A stretch of DNA of 64,000 bases from positions 186,001 to 250,000 of the forward strand of contig JADQAV010000026.1 of assembly GCA_019775845.1 (NCBI GenBank), written 5' to 3'. Shown here in pieces: positions 10,701 through 23,600 of this stretch. The first letter of the stretch is position 1. Each line of letters opens with the position of its first letter. This DNA comes from Myrmaecium sp. VS I D KN 1. Lineage: Eukaryota > Ascomycota > Dothideomycetes > Valsariales > Valsariaceae. The notes below the pieces were generated by a model, which did not search any database, had not been told where the DNA came from, and saw nothing but the letters and a program-made list of their open reading frames with translations. The translations under genes and the position numbers were made by a program.

Positions 10701-13700
10701 GGTTCACCTGTTGATTATTCTTCTAAGCGACCGTCTACCTCTCTTACCGGTTGAAGACGAACCCAATACACAGTACTTGTCCATTCGGCGGGACATTGCT
10801 CACATCCTTTGCTTCAAGCCTCTTTCACATTCCGACCTGTCCAGCCGAGTTCCAGATCGAATTCAAGATTCCGACGAATTTACTGAGCTGCTTGAACAAA
10901 TGACCAAATTCCGCGCTCCCGAAGGCCTCCAGGATACCGGCACCTTCGAACTGAAAGAAGAGTTTCTAGAGGAGCTCGACCCATACATTGCACATTTCAG
11001 CAGAAATCAGCGCGAAGAAGCCGAAAATATATACAAGGCGTACATGGCGAAAAAGACCGGAAGACAAGCAGCAGATATTGTCTTCGAGCCCAAGTTACGT
11101 CCGATTGTGTCAGGGGTGTTCAAAGATCTCGGCGAATTCACGAAGACACGAACTTTCTGCAAGATTGTCTACTTCCTCTTGTACTATGCTATCGTAGCCG
11201 AGAAGTACGCGTCTACTATCCCGATTACAAGGGTTGAAGGGTATATTCAATTCGTCCTCCAACTTATCCTCGTCGCTGTTCTGGATGATCGGTCGGGCGT
11301 GGATGAGCACGACTTGTACTCTCCAGAAGCTCCTCGGTCGTTCGTCACGTCGGTGCTTTTAACGCCTGTCGGGGCTGATAAACCAGGTCCCGCCTCTGAA
11401 TATGCGACTCTGCTCGCTTTGCTCCATGGAGTCTCAAATCTAGAGGGGTTCAAATCATGCCAACCAAAGATCCGTTTGATCCTTCACAGGTTACAGCAGA
11501 TGAGGCCTAGCATGTACGCCACTGCTATCCAAACCCTGAACCTTGCTCCTGAAAGCATGGATACTTCCTCCCCAGCGACTATTTCTGCAGAGGAGAAGGA
11601 GCTTAAGAAGAAGCAGGCCCTTGAGAGACAGGCGAGAGTTATGGCCCAATTCAAAGAGCAGCAGAGCAACTTCATGGCTAATCAAGCCATCGACTGGGGT
11701 GAGGACGATTATAGTGATCTCGAGGATGAAGATGCTATGGGAATGGTAGAAGAGGATAAGGTCTTGAAGTATCCCCACGGCACTTGCATCCTTTGCCAGG
11801 AAGAGACGGATGACCAAAGGCTCTACGGGACCTTCGGCTACATCTCGGATAGCAATATTTTGAGACAGACAGACCTTCATGATGACGATTGGGTCGAGGA
11901 GGTTTCAAATACCCCCCTCAACCTTGACCGATCCGCAGAACCGATTCGTCCATTTGGTGTCTCCGGCAAAAACAGACGTTTAGTACAGAAGCTTACTTCA
12001 GATGGGCAAACAGTCATTACTGAGCGTCAGGATCTAGGCAAAGGGTTTCCCCGCGACAAGGTCACAATCGGTCCTGTAACCACCGGATGTGGACATATCA
12101 TGCATTATTCCTGTTTCGAAGTATATATGCAAGCGACCCAACGTCGGCATGTCAATCAGATTGCCCGGAACCATCCTGAGCGTCCCGAGCTTAGAGAATT
12201 CATATGTCCTCTTTGCAAAGCGCTGGGCAATGCTTTCCTCCCGATCATCTGGAAGAGCAAGAAGGTGTCTTATCCAGGCGTATTGCAGCCCGACACGGCA
12301 TACAACACCTGGCTCGAACGTCAAGTTGCCGTGCAGGTTTCAAAGCTGGACAAAAGTCCCGACCGCGCTTCCACGGAAACACCGGCAGCTATAGCGCGGC
12401 AACTGAAGATGTTCCACGACTATAGCGCGGAGGAACTTGTCTCTCCTATAGCCTCAAACCTGCCGGACCTCACGCGACCAATTGCCTCCACACAAACGCA
12501 TCAGAGCCGATTCCAGATACCCGCCATCGTGCCTTTACCTTTGGACACTAGGGAAACATCCTTGACTATTACAGAGCCTACCACTACCGGCGATTCATCA
12601 TCCTCCCCCACGCTGGAGCTATACCGTATATACACACGCCTAAAGGACACGCTGCGTGTCAACAATCTAACCACAAGATACGCAGCCACACCACTCGATG
12701 AACTTACCCATACGGACACCCTTGCGAGGTTGTTTGGTTTCTCGATTGCTGCTGTGGAGATCGGTCAGCGCGGCGTGGAATCCGAAGTGGGATCGACCCT
12801 GCTGGATAGGATTTCCACTCAATCTTTGACGCATCTCCGAGTGTTGGCAGAGACTGTCATGTCATACGTGGCTGTTGGTGGTCTCCGTGTCCAAACGACG
12901 CAGCCTTCGACTACAACCAAGGAATACGTTGAGTCTCAGAACAGGCAGCTGTCACAGCTCTTTCCGGGTCATCCTCAGATCTTCGATCCTAGCAGCCTTT
13001 TGTTTGAGTTGAAGAACATACCATCTCTATTGACACACGACCCATTCGTCTTTCTAGCGGAATGCTCCGTCTGTATAGTCCCTGCCCTAGGCTTGGACAT
13101 TCACCATGTATTACGACTATGCTACCTTGCACAGATTACCCAGGTTATCGCAGCCTATCTTCTTGATTCGGAAACTCCGTGGAGCCCTTCATCGAATGAG
13201 GATCGCAGCCGCTACGCGCGTTTGGTGAACAGCACCAAGACCATGCATGCTACCGAGCAGATGCAAAACTTCTCCTTTTTCGTTAACGAAATCGTCAAGG
13301 CCAGTCAGGATCCTTCTGACGAAAACAAGCAGGCGCCGAAGGTTGGCGACAACAACGATTTCCTTCAGTTCCTGTACACGATGGTTACCACTTACGCGCT
13401 TGCCTTCGTGCGAAAAGCAACCATCCTTATGCATGTCCGCTATGCTGTTGAGTACCCGGACACAGGGTACAACTCAGCGGCGCAACCCGAACTGCAGCGC
13501 TTGTCGAATCTACTACGTCTTCCGTCCCTGGATGAGATCTTTGTTTTCTTCGCTTCAAATACCGAGGGCAGCGCTATCGAACGCTCTATTGTGTCTGGAT
13601 GGATCAAGCACTGGAACTGGATGCGCGAGGGCAAACGACCGATTCGGTCTACCATTCAGCTCAGTCACCCTGCCATCTTCGAGCTGGTTGGCCTGCCCAA

Positions 13701-14186
13701 GAACTACGACACTTTGACGGATGAGGCGATCAAACGCAGGTGCCCTACAACCGGGAAAGACCTCACCGATCCGACCATTTGCCTGTTCTGCGGCGAGATT
13801 TTCTGCAGTCAGGGTGTTTGCTGCATGAAGGATTTTGTCGGCGGTTGTGGACAGCATCAGGCGAAGTAGGTTTACTCCTCATCCCTGCGAATCTCCGTTA
13901 CTAACTTCTTCCAAACAGATGTGGCAGAACCATCGGCCTCTTCATCAACATCCGCAAGTGCATGGTCCTTTACCTCAACAAAACCCATGGCACGTGGGCA
14001 GTCGCACCGTACCTCGACAAGCACGGCGAGGTTGATCCGACGCTGCGTCGGCACCACCAGCTCTTCCTCAACCAGAAACGCTACGATGTGCTCCTCCGGA
14101 ATGTGTGGCTGCAGCATCAGGTCCCGTCGACGATCGCGAGAAGAATGGAAGGGGATGTGAACAACGGCGGCTGGGAGACGCTGTAA
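7720..14186 (+). CDS. UBR1: UBR1-type E3 ubiquitin ligase (N-recognin)
   Basis: Two exons, 7720-13865 and 13919-14186, encode 2137 residues, somewhat longer than yeast Ubr1 (about 1950). Domains in order: UBR box with its Cys/His zinc ligands at about residues 86-157 (HPCGHIF ... CCDCGDPEAW), which reads basic N-terminal residues; ClpS-like domain about 240-320 (LVLWNDEKHT), the pocket for bulky hydrophobic N-termini; an acidic tract about 407-463 followed by ten prolines (about 469-478); RING-H2-type zinc module from about 1355 (CILCQEE) to about 1500 (CPLCKALG); and a Cys-rich C-terminal autoinhibitory domain (CLFCGEIFCSQGVCC) extending through the second exon to HGTWAVAPYLD. With a Rad6-type E2 it marks N-degron substrates for the proteasome. 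The acidic/polyproline insert looks disordered. The single intron lies inside the C-terminal domain (HQAK/CGRTIG). Confidence 0.97.
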
Positions 14187-15352
14187 GGGTGATGTCTATA
14201 CCATTCGCCTATTGTACATATGAACGCGCGCATGCATACACACTCTCTCTCCCTGTCTGGGCATATGATGTGGTTCGAGGAGACCCCACCTTATCTGTTT
14301 ATCTAAATACATATTTTCTCCAACCAATCTTATACTGTGTACCGCCAGCCCATGTTGCTGTGGGTGCAGTGGCGCTTACGATGCATCTCGCTGTGCTACC
14401 CACCAAGAGAGAGGGAAAAGAAAAAAGACACACGAAGAAAAGGCTTGGTCCGCTGGTCAGTCCGGCCAGGCAGACTGGTGACATTGATCATGGGCTTGGA
14501 GCTCGGAGGACTATGGAGAGAGAGGTCTGACTGATCTGATCCCCCCACTGTTCTTCCGTCTCCTCGAGCGAGAGGATGTTGGTTTTCTTTTGTCCGGTCG
14601 TTCTTTCCTTCCCTCTTCCGCCCGGCCAGCCGGCTTCCACTCTTCCCCGAATTGGCAGTTTTCGACACGAGCATTATCTTGTATTGTACTGTATGTACGG
14701 GCGTGAGGTCGGGCATGCGAGGATAGTTTCAATATTCTATTCTTGTATTTTTGATTGGTGTTTGATGAAATTATTGTCGCGAAGCTTGTCTACGTCACGA
14801 ACGAATAGAGATAGACACATACACACGATCTACCGGCTATTTTGACTTCTACGAACTTCCACAACTAGAATTACTCCTACTACTAATATCCATTCACGAA
14901 CTGTTACACACCAAAACACCGCTGTCGCGTTCTCTATCTTACAAACCGCTCTCGTGCTTAGCCGGTCGGCCTTCCTATGCCCCCACTCCGTGATGTCTAC
15001 ATATTCGCCCGCTCGATGATAGAGCGCGGTGAACCCCCATCCCCCCACCCCTCTGATGTCCGCTTTCCTTTCCCTCCAGGAAGAAGCGAACGGAATGATC
15101 GGAGTAGTGAGCACGTTCGTCACCGCAACGAATACCTTCGGTGCATGGCATGCAGTCCCCCATAATTCTTCCCTATATTCAATGACGCGAATGCGTGCAG
15201 CCCACTCAGACGCGACCTCCACTGACGTGAACATGCTTCCTTGGAGCGAGTCGGTCGTCGTTCGAGTAGGAACGCGGCACTTGGGCGTCTCGAGGGCCAG
15301 CGAAGTGAATTGGCTGGTTGTGCAACAGAAACAAAGACACGCTTCAACGCGT
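14187..15352. other. Convergent intergenic region between UBR1 and SWD3
   Basis: 1166 bp between two gene 3' ends. Contains only short low-complexity open frames that do not resemble proteins, and no repeat or RNA gene that I can see. Confidence 0.5.
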
Positions 15353-16790
15353 TCAGCCCTCGACCGCCGTCTCACCGTTCGTGGACGCAGGTGCCGTCTC
15401 GCCATTTGTGGACGCGGGCGCCGTCTCGCCATTGACCGGTTGCTCGTGATCGTGTTGTGGATGATTATGATTCTCTGCGGTGACCGATGAAGCGGTCCGC
15501 TGATGCCGCGGCGGCAGCCTCCACAACCTAACCGTCTTATCCACGCCTCCGCTCACGATGACGGGTTCAGTCGGATGGGTGTCGACGCCCAGAACGACAC
15601 CCGTGTGTCCCTCGAGCTTCTGCAGGATCCTCTTCGAACTCACGTCCCACAGGAAGATCGCACCGTCCTCATCCCCGCTCGCGACGAACGCGTAAGGGCG
15701 CTCGGTATCGCTCCCATCCGCATGGTGGCCGTACGTGCCGAACGCGCCAGCGATGCTGTACTTCTGGTTCCTGTGGCCCTGGTACGTCTTGACGCAGCGG
15801 CCGCGGCCGTCGGCGTAGTTCCACAGGCGCAGGCAGCTGTCCAGCGTCCAGGCGAGGATGTACTTGCCGTTCGGAGAGAAGCGGACGCAGGTGACGGGCG
15901 CGTTGTCCTCGTGGACGATGGTGCGGAGGCACTGGCCGGTGCTGGTGTCCCACACGCGGATCAGCCCGTCCGAGGAGCAGGAGACGACCAGCGTGCCGTC
16001 CCGGACGAAGTCGACGCCGCCGACCGGGTCGGAGTGCGCTGGGAGCGAGCGCATGATGCGCGCACCGCGAACGTCCCAGAGGAAGACGGCCTCGTCGTAG
16101 GAGCCGCTGACGAGCATGTTGCCCTTCGGGGAGAAGGCGATGCTGAACACGTAGTTGTGATGACCGAGGAGGGAGACGGGGTGCGCTTTGCCGGTGGTGA
16201 TGTCCCAGAGTCGGATGGACTTGTCGTCGGAGCCGGAAGCGATGATTCGGGAGTCGGGAGACCAGGCGATGGTGGATATGCCGGCCATATGGCCTTCGAG
16301 TGTCTGTTCATGCTTGCCAGTCCTGGCATCCCAGATCTTGATGGTGCCGTCGGCGGCTGTTGTGAAATTAGCTTTTCCCGACGTGCAAAGATCCTGGCCA
16401 CGTAGACTTACAGCAACTGGCGATCCATCTTCCGTCCGGAGAGAATTTCACGGCGGAAACGCCCTTCTTGTGCCCGCGGAGAATGAGATAGGGTTGATAG
16501 TGCAGCTCCGCCGGTGGTGGGGAGTCTGGGAGTGAGTCCAGCCGCGTTCGCTGGCGGGGAGAAGCTGATCGCCGCGGGCTTCGAGACCGTGATCCTCGGT
16601 CCCTGTAGTATGCATCGCCATTCACACCTTCCGGGCTGTCGCGGGCTCCGTCGGTGTCGTAGCTGCGACGCGCGGGACGCTCCGCAATGTGGTAACGCGA
16701 ATCGCGCGGTGACACTGGCGATGCTGATCGTCGATCGGGCGATCTGGAGTAGCGCTCGTCGGACAGATGTCGACGCCCCGTTGAACTCAT
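15353..16790 (-). CDS. SWD3: WDR5/SWD3-type WD40 subunit of the COMPASS histone methyltransferase
   Basis: Two exons, 16412-16790 and 15353-16356, give 460 residues. After a 90-residue Arg/Ser-rich head (SRSRSPRRSASPRQR) comes a seven-bladed WD40 propeller very like human WDR5: blade signatures include LRGHKKGVSAVKFSPDGRW, SGSDDKSIRLWD, GHHNYVFSIAFSPKGNMLVS, LPAHSDPVGGVDF, VRFSPNGKYILAWTLDS and DKTVRLW. In WDR5 the propeller holds SET1/MLL and RbBP5 peptides and is needed for H3K4 methylation; the same role is inferred here. The C-terminus after the last blade is disordered and carries a tandem NGETAPAST repeat (two full copies and a partial third). The RS-like head is absent from human WDR5 and is the odd feature. 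Divergent from ISC1. Confidence 0.9.
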
Positions 16791-17133
16791 CTCTGTCGCG
16801 GCGAGCTGCTCACCAGACGTGGAAGCAGACAGATTGACTGTTGTTTAGCACAAGCACGGGGTTAGATCGATGCGGATGAGTGTTCTCACCTCCGCGGCGG
16901 TGGGGTTCCCGGTCCCTTTTCTGCCGGGCGGTGAGGACGACTGTTTACCACATCCCTTGCATCACCACTGCCTTCACCTTCACCGCCTTCACCCTCACCG
17001 CCCACATCGCCCTCACCGCCCTCGTCATGGCAGCTCACCGGTGGTGCTATCCACCTCCCACAGCCTCTCCCCCCTTGCTCCCGGTCACACAACCTGCCCG
17101 CCTCTCACGCAATCGCTCGAGTTTGGCGCAAAC
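16791..17133. promoter_or_regulatory. Bidirectional promoter region of SWD3 and ISC1
   Basis: 343 bp between divergent starts. Positions 16965-17035 carry a run of CACCGCC / TCACCGCC-like imperfect repeats. An in-frame upstream ATG for ISC1 (16870) lies here, but the extra residues would be His/Pro-rich translation of that repeat, so it was not used. Confidence 0.45.
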
Positions 17134-18613
17134 ATGGACGTTGAGCAATCCGAAGTGCCCGCCCAGATCCGGGTCGTCTCCCTGAATTGCTGGGGCCTTA
17201 AGTTCATCGCCAAACACCGCCGGGAGCGCCTCGCGGAAATCGGGAATCAGTTGGCCGCGGCGAACCCGGTGCCGCAGATCGTCGGCCTCCAGGAATGCTG
17301 GACGCAGGAGGACTTCCTCGCCATCCGGGAGCGGACCCGGCACATCCTCCCTCACGGCAAGTTCTACCACAGCGGCATCTTCGGCGGCGGCCTCGCCATC
17401 CTGTCACGATGGCCGATCGAGGAGAGCAACATGGTTCGCTACCCGCTCAACGGGCGGCCGGCCGCCTTCTACCGAGGGGATTGGTTCGTGGGCAAGGGCG
17501 TTGCATGCGCTCGCATACGGTTTGGGCCTCGCCCTAAGGACGTGGTGGAGGTCTTCTGCACACATGTACGGAAACAAAACCCCTTTTCTCCGGTGTAGCA
17601 TCTGGTAGTCCGAATCAGCTACTGATAGGTTCTAACAGCTGCACGCCCCGTACGAGTCCGAGCCATACGATTCTTACCTCTGCCACCGGACAGCCCAGGC
17701 CTGGGAGATCGCGAAACTTATGCGCGGCGCCGCCGAACGAGGACATCTGGTCATTGGACTCGGAGACTTCAACATGCGCCCGCTGTCTCTGGCGCACCGG
17801 ATCATCGAGGCACATTCTCCGGTCCGAGACGTGTGGCGGATCCTGCATCCTGATTCTTCGGTAGGGGCAGCAAAAGATGCGGTGGAAAAGGCGCGCGGCC
17901 GTCCAATCCCGTCGGCGGAGTTCAACCTCAGTGAAAACGGCGCGACGTGCGATAGCGCTCTGAATACATGGCGCTGGAACAAGGCCCATCAGCGTCTGCT
18001 TGACAAAGGCGAAAATGTGGTGGTGGAGTCATCGGTGGAGGACATCAACGCAAAGAGGCTGGACTACATCTTCTTCTCCAATGGCGAGCTGTCTTCGTCC
18101 GGCCAGCGTGAAGAATGGACGGTGCAGTCGGCCAACGTCGGCATGACCGCTCGCCATCCCACCCTCCACTGCTCCCTCAGCGACCACTTCTCCGTCGAGA
18201 CGACGCTGGTTCGCCAGCCAACAACACAAATCCCCACAAGCACCGAGCCCTCATCGCCGCAACCGCCCCGCCACCTCCCCCTCCCCGTCTACGACGAGAT
18301 CCTCACCATGACCACCAAGTACATGCGCCGCGAGCACTGGCAGCGCCGCCTCCGCATCGGCCACTTCCTCTGGCAGCTCGCCCTGTCGACCGGCTGTCTG
18401 ATCGGGGTCTGGTGGAGCCCGCACGCGTACGTCAGCTTCGTCCTCATGCTCGCCAGCACGGTCGGGCTGAGCGTCGGCGTCATCGACGGCCTCATGGGCT
18501 TCCTCTTTGTGGGCAGCGAGATGCGGGCGCTGCGGGAGTTTGAGTGGGAGGTGAGGAATGCGCGGGAGCAGGCGCGCGTGTGGGAGAAGGGGGGTGAGGA
18601 GGTGGAGATTTGA
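17134..18613 (+). CDS. ISC1: Inositol phosphosphingolipid phospholipase C (neutral sphingomyelinase family)
   Basis: Two exons, 17134-17565 and 17639-18613, encode 468 residues, near the length of yeast Isc1 (477). The catalytic domain is of the endonuclease/exonuclease/phosphatase fold: LNCWGLK at the start, GLQECW (metal-binding Glu), GLGDFNMRP (catalytic Asp-Asn), RLDYIFFS, and SDHFSV (catalytic His). Two adjacent hydrophobic helices near the C-terminus (FLWQLALSTGCLIGVWW and VLMLASTVGLSVGVIDGLMG) match the membrane anchor of Isc1. The enzyme cleaves the head group from complex sphingolipids to give ceramide, on ER and mitochondrial membranes in yeast. The start chosen (MDVEQSEVPAQIR) lies just before the conserved domain. 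Confidence 0.95.
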
Positions 18614-19794
18614 GATGGTGGTGTGGGTGTCGTGGGGATGAGTTCTACTCCCTCCGTTCTACCTGTCGCTCGAGCTGTAAGGGAGACGAAAAAGGTGGTG
18701 AGCTCTTTTTTGAAGGAAAGAGAGATATCATCCTCTTCCCCTCTGACTGGCTACACATACATACACATGACAGATGGAGACGCCTCTCTCGAAAATGTCG
18801 CCATGACACGACGTGGCCCATCCCTTCCCTACTCAGCCCTGGATTTCTTGGCCTTTCTCCTCCCCTGTTCGCTGGGGGGGTTTCTCCTCTTGCTTTTTTT
18901 AACCTTCCTTCTTTTTCCTTCTCCCTGTCGGCACTGCACGCAACATGACGTGCATGTCGCCGACAGCGAGGACGCGGGGGAAGAAGAGCGCAAGCCCGGC
19001 ACGCGGCGCGGTGCCACGGGCCGCTACAAGGCTGACCATCACTCCTTCTACGACTTCAACTCCTGCTGAGAGCGAGAGGCAAAATGAGTCGATCCACGAT
19101 CAGGGGGAAATCAGGGTTGGAGGCGAGATATGCGAAAGAGGGGGGAACAGAAGCATGGACAGAGAACGTGGACAAGGGGGGTATTTGTCAAAAGCCCGGA
19201 GTGTGGTTCCGTCCATTCACAATGTGGTGAATGGGTTATGGCTCCCAATCTTCCGGTTCGTGAGGATGCGAGGCAACTCCGAGCTCCGGGCGGGCGGTGT
19301 ATTGTATGTACTTGTATGTCTGTAGGATATGTACAGATTTATGTACACATCACGCCTTTGATGGCATTTATGTACCTCTCTGTCTCGCTGAGATCATCCC
19401 TGGGCGTTGCTCCTGCATACAATGGGCAGGATGTCAGTCGCATCTACGTATCTCCATCAGTATCTACATATGTCGTCTTGTCTTTCATTTCCGTATTCGT
19501 CGTTCGTAACGAGACCGGTCTCGCCGTCGTTTCGCTTTATATTAACCGTCCTTAGTTTTTTTTCCTCCTGACTGGCCTGGAACTGGAGCTGGGACCTAGG
19601 AGCTGGGAGATCGAGATCGAGATGCGTGCCTGGCGCCGCTGCCGCTGCCGCCGCCGCCGCTGCTTGGCTTGGTGAGATAGATCACTTCCTTCGTTTTTGG
19701 CACGCACGAGGGGTGCATGGTTGCGTGGGCACGTAAGTGGGGTATCACCTTGGTGCTTTAGTAGTAGTATGTATGTACACCCCCTTGGTATGGC

Positions 19795-19873
19795 CGGTGG
19801 TTAATTTACGCCACGCATTGTACATATGGCTTGAGATCCTGGTTTGCACCATTTGAAAGCTGTCTCGAGGCGA
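19795..19873 (+). repeat. Truncated copy of a short dispersed repeat (unit A)
   Basis: This about 79-bp segment resembles positions 20108-20186 in the same orientation. Shared blocks are GCCGGTRGTTA, TTTACGCCACGCAT (TTACGCCATGCAT in the other copy), TGGCTTGARATCCTGGTTT and CGAGGC. Many of the differences are C/T or G/A, which would fit RIP. No inverted end is clear, so it looks truncated. Confidence 0.55.
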
Positions 19874-20081
19874 ATTGGGAGGTAGGGATGATGGACTTTA
19901 TCAAACTGGTGGCGAAGTAGGTGAAACTCCCTTCCTTTCTCTCTTTTTGCGAGGCTGAAGCCACAATGGACGGAGGGCGGCGTGAAGGGGTGAAGGACGC
20001 TATGGTTGTCGATTGACTTGATTCTATTCTTTTTTTTGTTTCTCTGTCCTCCTTACTTCTCCATGCATGCCATCCACAAAC

Positions 20082-20261
20082 GTATGTACATATGTACAGT
20101 GTATTTCCATCGCCGGTAGTTAGCTTACGCCATGCATGTGGCTTGAAATCCTGGTTTACACGAATGAAAGACCGTCCCGAGGCTGTTTTTTCCCTGCAAC
20201 AAGACGTGCATTATGCAACGCTAACCACCGGCTGCGCCAATACACTGTATGTACATACCGC
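20082..20261 (+). mobile_element. Small non-autonomous element with imperfect terminal inverted repeats (unit B)
   Basis: The left end (about 20082-20124) and the right end (about 20221-20261) are imperfect inverted copies: on the left GTATGTACA, ACAGTGTATT, GCCGGTAGTTAGC; the complement of the right reads GTATGTACATAC, ACAGTGTATT, GCCGGTGGTTAGC. The body is related to unit A at 19795. No coding sequence. It looks like a miniature inverted-repeat DNA transposon of about 180 bp. I could not fix a target duplication, so the superfamily is open. Confidence 0.5.
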
Positions 20262-20548
20262 TGAAGAACGCACCGGTAGTTGCATAGTGAACGAAGTGAT
20301 CGCGAATCCATCAGCCACATCCACCCACCCATCCACCTTGCCAGAGGGAGAGGAGAGGAAGCCGATCCTCCGTCCCTTACCTCGCCTCGTCCTCGCCAAA
20401 GAGCACCGAAGAGAGGTAAAGAACCATGCCTCACATCCGCGTCCCATTCCTTCCTCGCTTGCCTTTCCCACGATAGGGATAAAGCCAGTGAAGCCCACTC
20501 CACACGCCCGACCCACGCCCAACGGAAGGGGGGCCGTGATCATAGCAT

Positions 20549-20678
20549 TATGGTTTCTGACCACGTTTGTTACTAGCCTTGGCATTCCTTACCGAGGCTT
20601 AGTATCTAATATTACGCGAGGAGTATTAAAACTACGTACTAATTAGGTAGAATTAATATAATACCTTTTAATTCTATA
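20549..20678 (+). repeat. 5' LTR of the Ty3/Gypsy-type fossil
   Basis: 130 bp, alignable without gaps to 28481-28610. Preceded by the target duplication GCAT. The outer half keeps a mixed composition, whereas the inner half is AT-shifted. Confidence 0.9.
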
Positions 20679-23600
20679 ACTTAGTAACTAAGAATAGGGA
20701 CGAACGCCCTTAATATAAGCTATTTAATTATAATAGTTTTATACTACTAGGTATACCCGCTTAATACTAAATCTACTATTATTTACCTCTTTTAAGAAAA
20801 ATTAAAGTCCTCTAGAAAGCCTAGGTCTAAGATTAAAAAACTTTATAAAATTTATTAGTATAGAAAACTCTACTAGTATTAAAAGGCACGATCTATAAAG
20901 GAATTAAAAAAGAGAAATATAAAAAGATAAATTAAACTCTTAAATTATTAGTTAATTAAAAACTTCTTTAATTCTTTTACTAACCTTAGTTAAACCTAGC
21001 TATTTAATCTTATTATATCTAATTATTACTAATCTTTAGTTAATCTAGACTTAGAAGGCTCTTATATCTTAACTAAATACTATTAAGAGGATATTAAGAT
21101 ATCTTTAGCTCTTCTAGTACCTCCTTAACTTAGACCTCCTTACTATTCTAAATACCTTCTAAAGGATAGGCTTTTATTTACTATTAAAGAAGCTACTTCT
21201 ACTTTAGTACTAGTTCTAAGTATCTAAGAATAATTTAATATTTTTTAATCTCTAATAGGCGAAATTATTAAAGCTATCCTAAGAGCTTTTAAGGCTTTTT
21301 AAGAGATTCTATTAGCTATTTAAGTAGAACTTATAGTTCTTAGAGAATAAATAGCTATTTAAGCTTTAAATATCTAAGAAGTTCTTTTAGTAGTTTAAGC
21401 TCTCTAGATAGAGCTCGCCTCCCTTTAAAAGTAAACTAGTAATTAAGTTTAGCCTCTTACTACTCCTCCGCCTTAACTACTTTAATTAGCTTCTTAAGGA
21501 CCTACCGGACTACCTCTATATCTTCTTAAAGAGAAGTTCTTTATTAAGAAACCTCTAGTCTATAATAAAGAGACTAGGTATAATATTTATATATACTAGA
21601 TAGCTTTTACCCGCTTCTAACTTATTACTCTAGAAAGTAGTAGTTACTATTACTCTAAATAGAGAAAGATTATAATAATAACTACTTATATTAGAAAAGA
21701 TATTATTATTAGATAATAAGAATAAGTTATTTACTTAATAGCCTACTTCTAGAATTCTACTTTAGACCTTAATAGAATTAAAACCCTTACTATTATAAAA
21801 TAATACTTTAACTAGCTTTTAGAAAGATATTCCTTAGTAGATAAAGAAGAATATAACTTAAGACCTAGAGTAAATTATACTAAACTAGAGATACCCGCTT
21901 ATTTATTACTCTCTTCTAGGATAAGTCTTTCTAATTAGATAAAAGACCTACTAATAAGGAAATAATAATACGCCTTAAAGAAGGATTATACCTAGATATA
22001 GTTTATATAATTAGGACTTCTCTAGACCTACCGACTCTTTAGAAGAACTATACTAAACTAGCTATTTATATTAATAATACTTAAATTAAAACTAGAAAAA
22101 GGAAGCGAGCCTACTTAAACTAAATTAGAGGAAGTAAGACTAAAGGATAAACTAATATAATAAATAGCTAAGGAGTCTAGAAATACTATTATTATAATAA
22201 GATAGGATATTTTAAGAATAAATATCTCTAGAAGCCTACTTCTAATAAAAAGAATAAAGTATCCTTTAATAAGAAGAGACCGCCTCCTAAGAAGTCTTAA
22301 GAATACTTTAATTATATTAAAGGAGGAGAAGAAGATATAGGACTATTCTCTAACTAAAAATAATAAAAAGAAGAAGAGAACGCCTCCGGAACTAAAAACC
22401 TAAAAGACTAAGAATAATAGTTAAAGATATTAACTCCTATTTTAATAGAACCTTAAATACTCCTAAAGATTCTAAAATTATAGTTAATTTTCCTCTACTA
22501 ATACTTTCCTCTTTTTAACCTAAGACCCTAGAGCTCCTAGCCGAAATTAAAAGAGCTTATATTAATTAGGACCGAGAGAAGGTATATTTTAATACTATTA
22601 AAGACCTTTTAATAATCTATAAAAGGAAATTAGGCTCTAGTAGAGATACTAAACGTACTTAATTTATAGTTAATAGAAGATTTATATATACTTTTATTAG
22701 TACTAAGATTATACTTAAATAACCTAAATTACTTACTCTAATTACCTCTTTAAGAGTAAGACTAATAGATAGATATATCCTTACTAACTCTAAGATAATT
22801 TAAATCTTATATAAGATTAATACTTACTAAGGAACTTATAAGGTATAGTTAATAGACCTACCTTAATTAGAAGAAATTATAAGAATAGATTAACTTACTA
22901 AATATAATTCTAAATTTAAATAGTCTACCCGCTAGATAATTATTAAGGAATATATTAGTAGTAACCTAAGCCTCCCTAAGAGGAAGTATATTATCCTAGT
23001 AGAGAATTACCTCTACTTAATCTTATATAAGGATAATAAAGTAATAATTAATAGCCTAGCTTTACTAGATCCGGATTATTAAAGACTTTATTAAAATTAC
23101 CTTATAGATCCTAACTACTAAATACCCTAAGCTTTAAAGCCTTATTAAATCCTTTAGAGATATCTTTAGAGATAAGCTACTTAAAAAACTATAACTAAGC
23201 TACTTCTAAGATTATAAGATCCCTATAAGAGCTATAAAACTTATTAACCTTCTAGCTTTCTACTTATTTATACTCTAAAAGGAAGAGCTTTAACGTTAAA
23301 TTACTAAGCTCCTCCTTAAAGGCCTTATCTATAAGTCTTATAGTAAATAGAAATACTTAATACTCTTTATACTTAAATTAAATAAGAAATAGTATATATA
23401 TATAGACTCTAGGGCGCTTAACTTTAAGACTATTAAAGATACTTACCTCCTACCTTAGATTCCTAAGACTATTAAGATATTTAGAAAGGCCCGCTACTTT
23501 ACTAAGCTAGATTTAACCTCTAGCTTTTAGTAATTAAGAATTAATAAAAATAACATACTAAAGACGGTATTTAATACCTATATAGGAAAATTTAAATTTA

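Larger units (their letters stand above)
18614..20548. other. Gene-poor flank between ISC1 and the LTR element
   Basis: 1.9 kb with no credible gene. It holds pyrimidine tracts, many TGTAC/GTACA-rich short repeats (19300-19450 and 19770-19830), a CCGCTGCCGCCGCC-type trinucleotide run near 19640-19665, and the two related repeat units described separately (about 19795-19873 and 20082-20261). Confidence 0.5.

Noticed and set aside
15503-16405. 300-codon open frame antisense to SWD3
   Set aside because: Shadow of the WD40 gene; no domain, high Val/Ala/Asp content from antisense codons, and it crosses the SWD3 intron.
16870-17133. Extended N-terminus for ISC1 from an upstream in-frame ATG
   Set aside because: The 88 extra residues are His/Pro-rich translation of the CACCGCC repeat in the bidirectional promoter and resemble no signal or domain; the ATG at 17134 fits the family.
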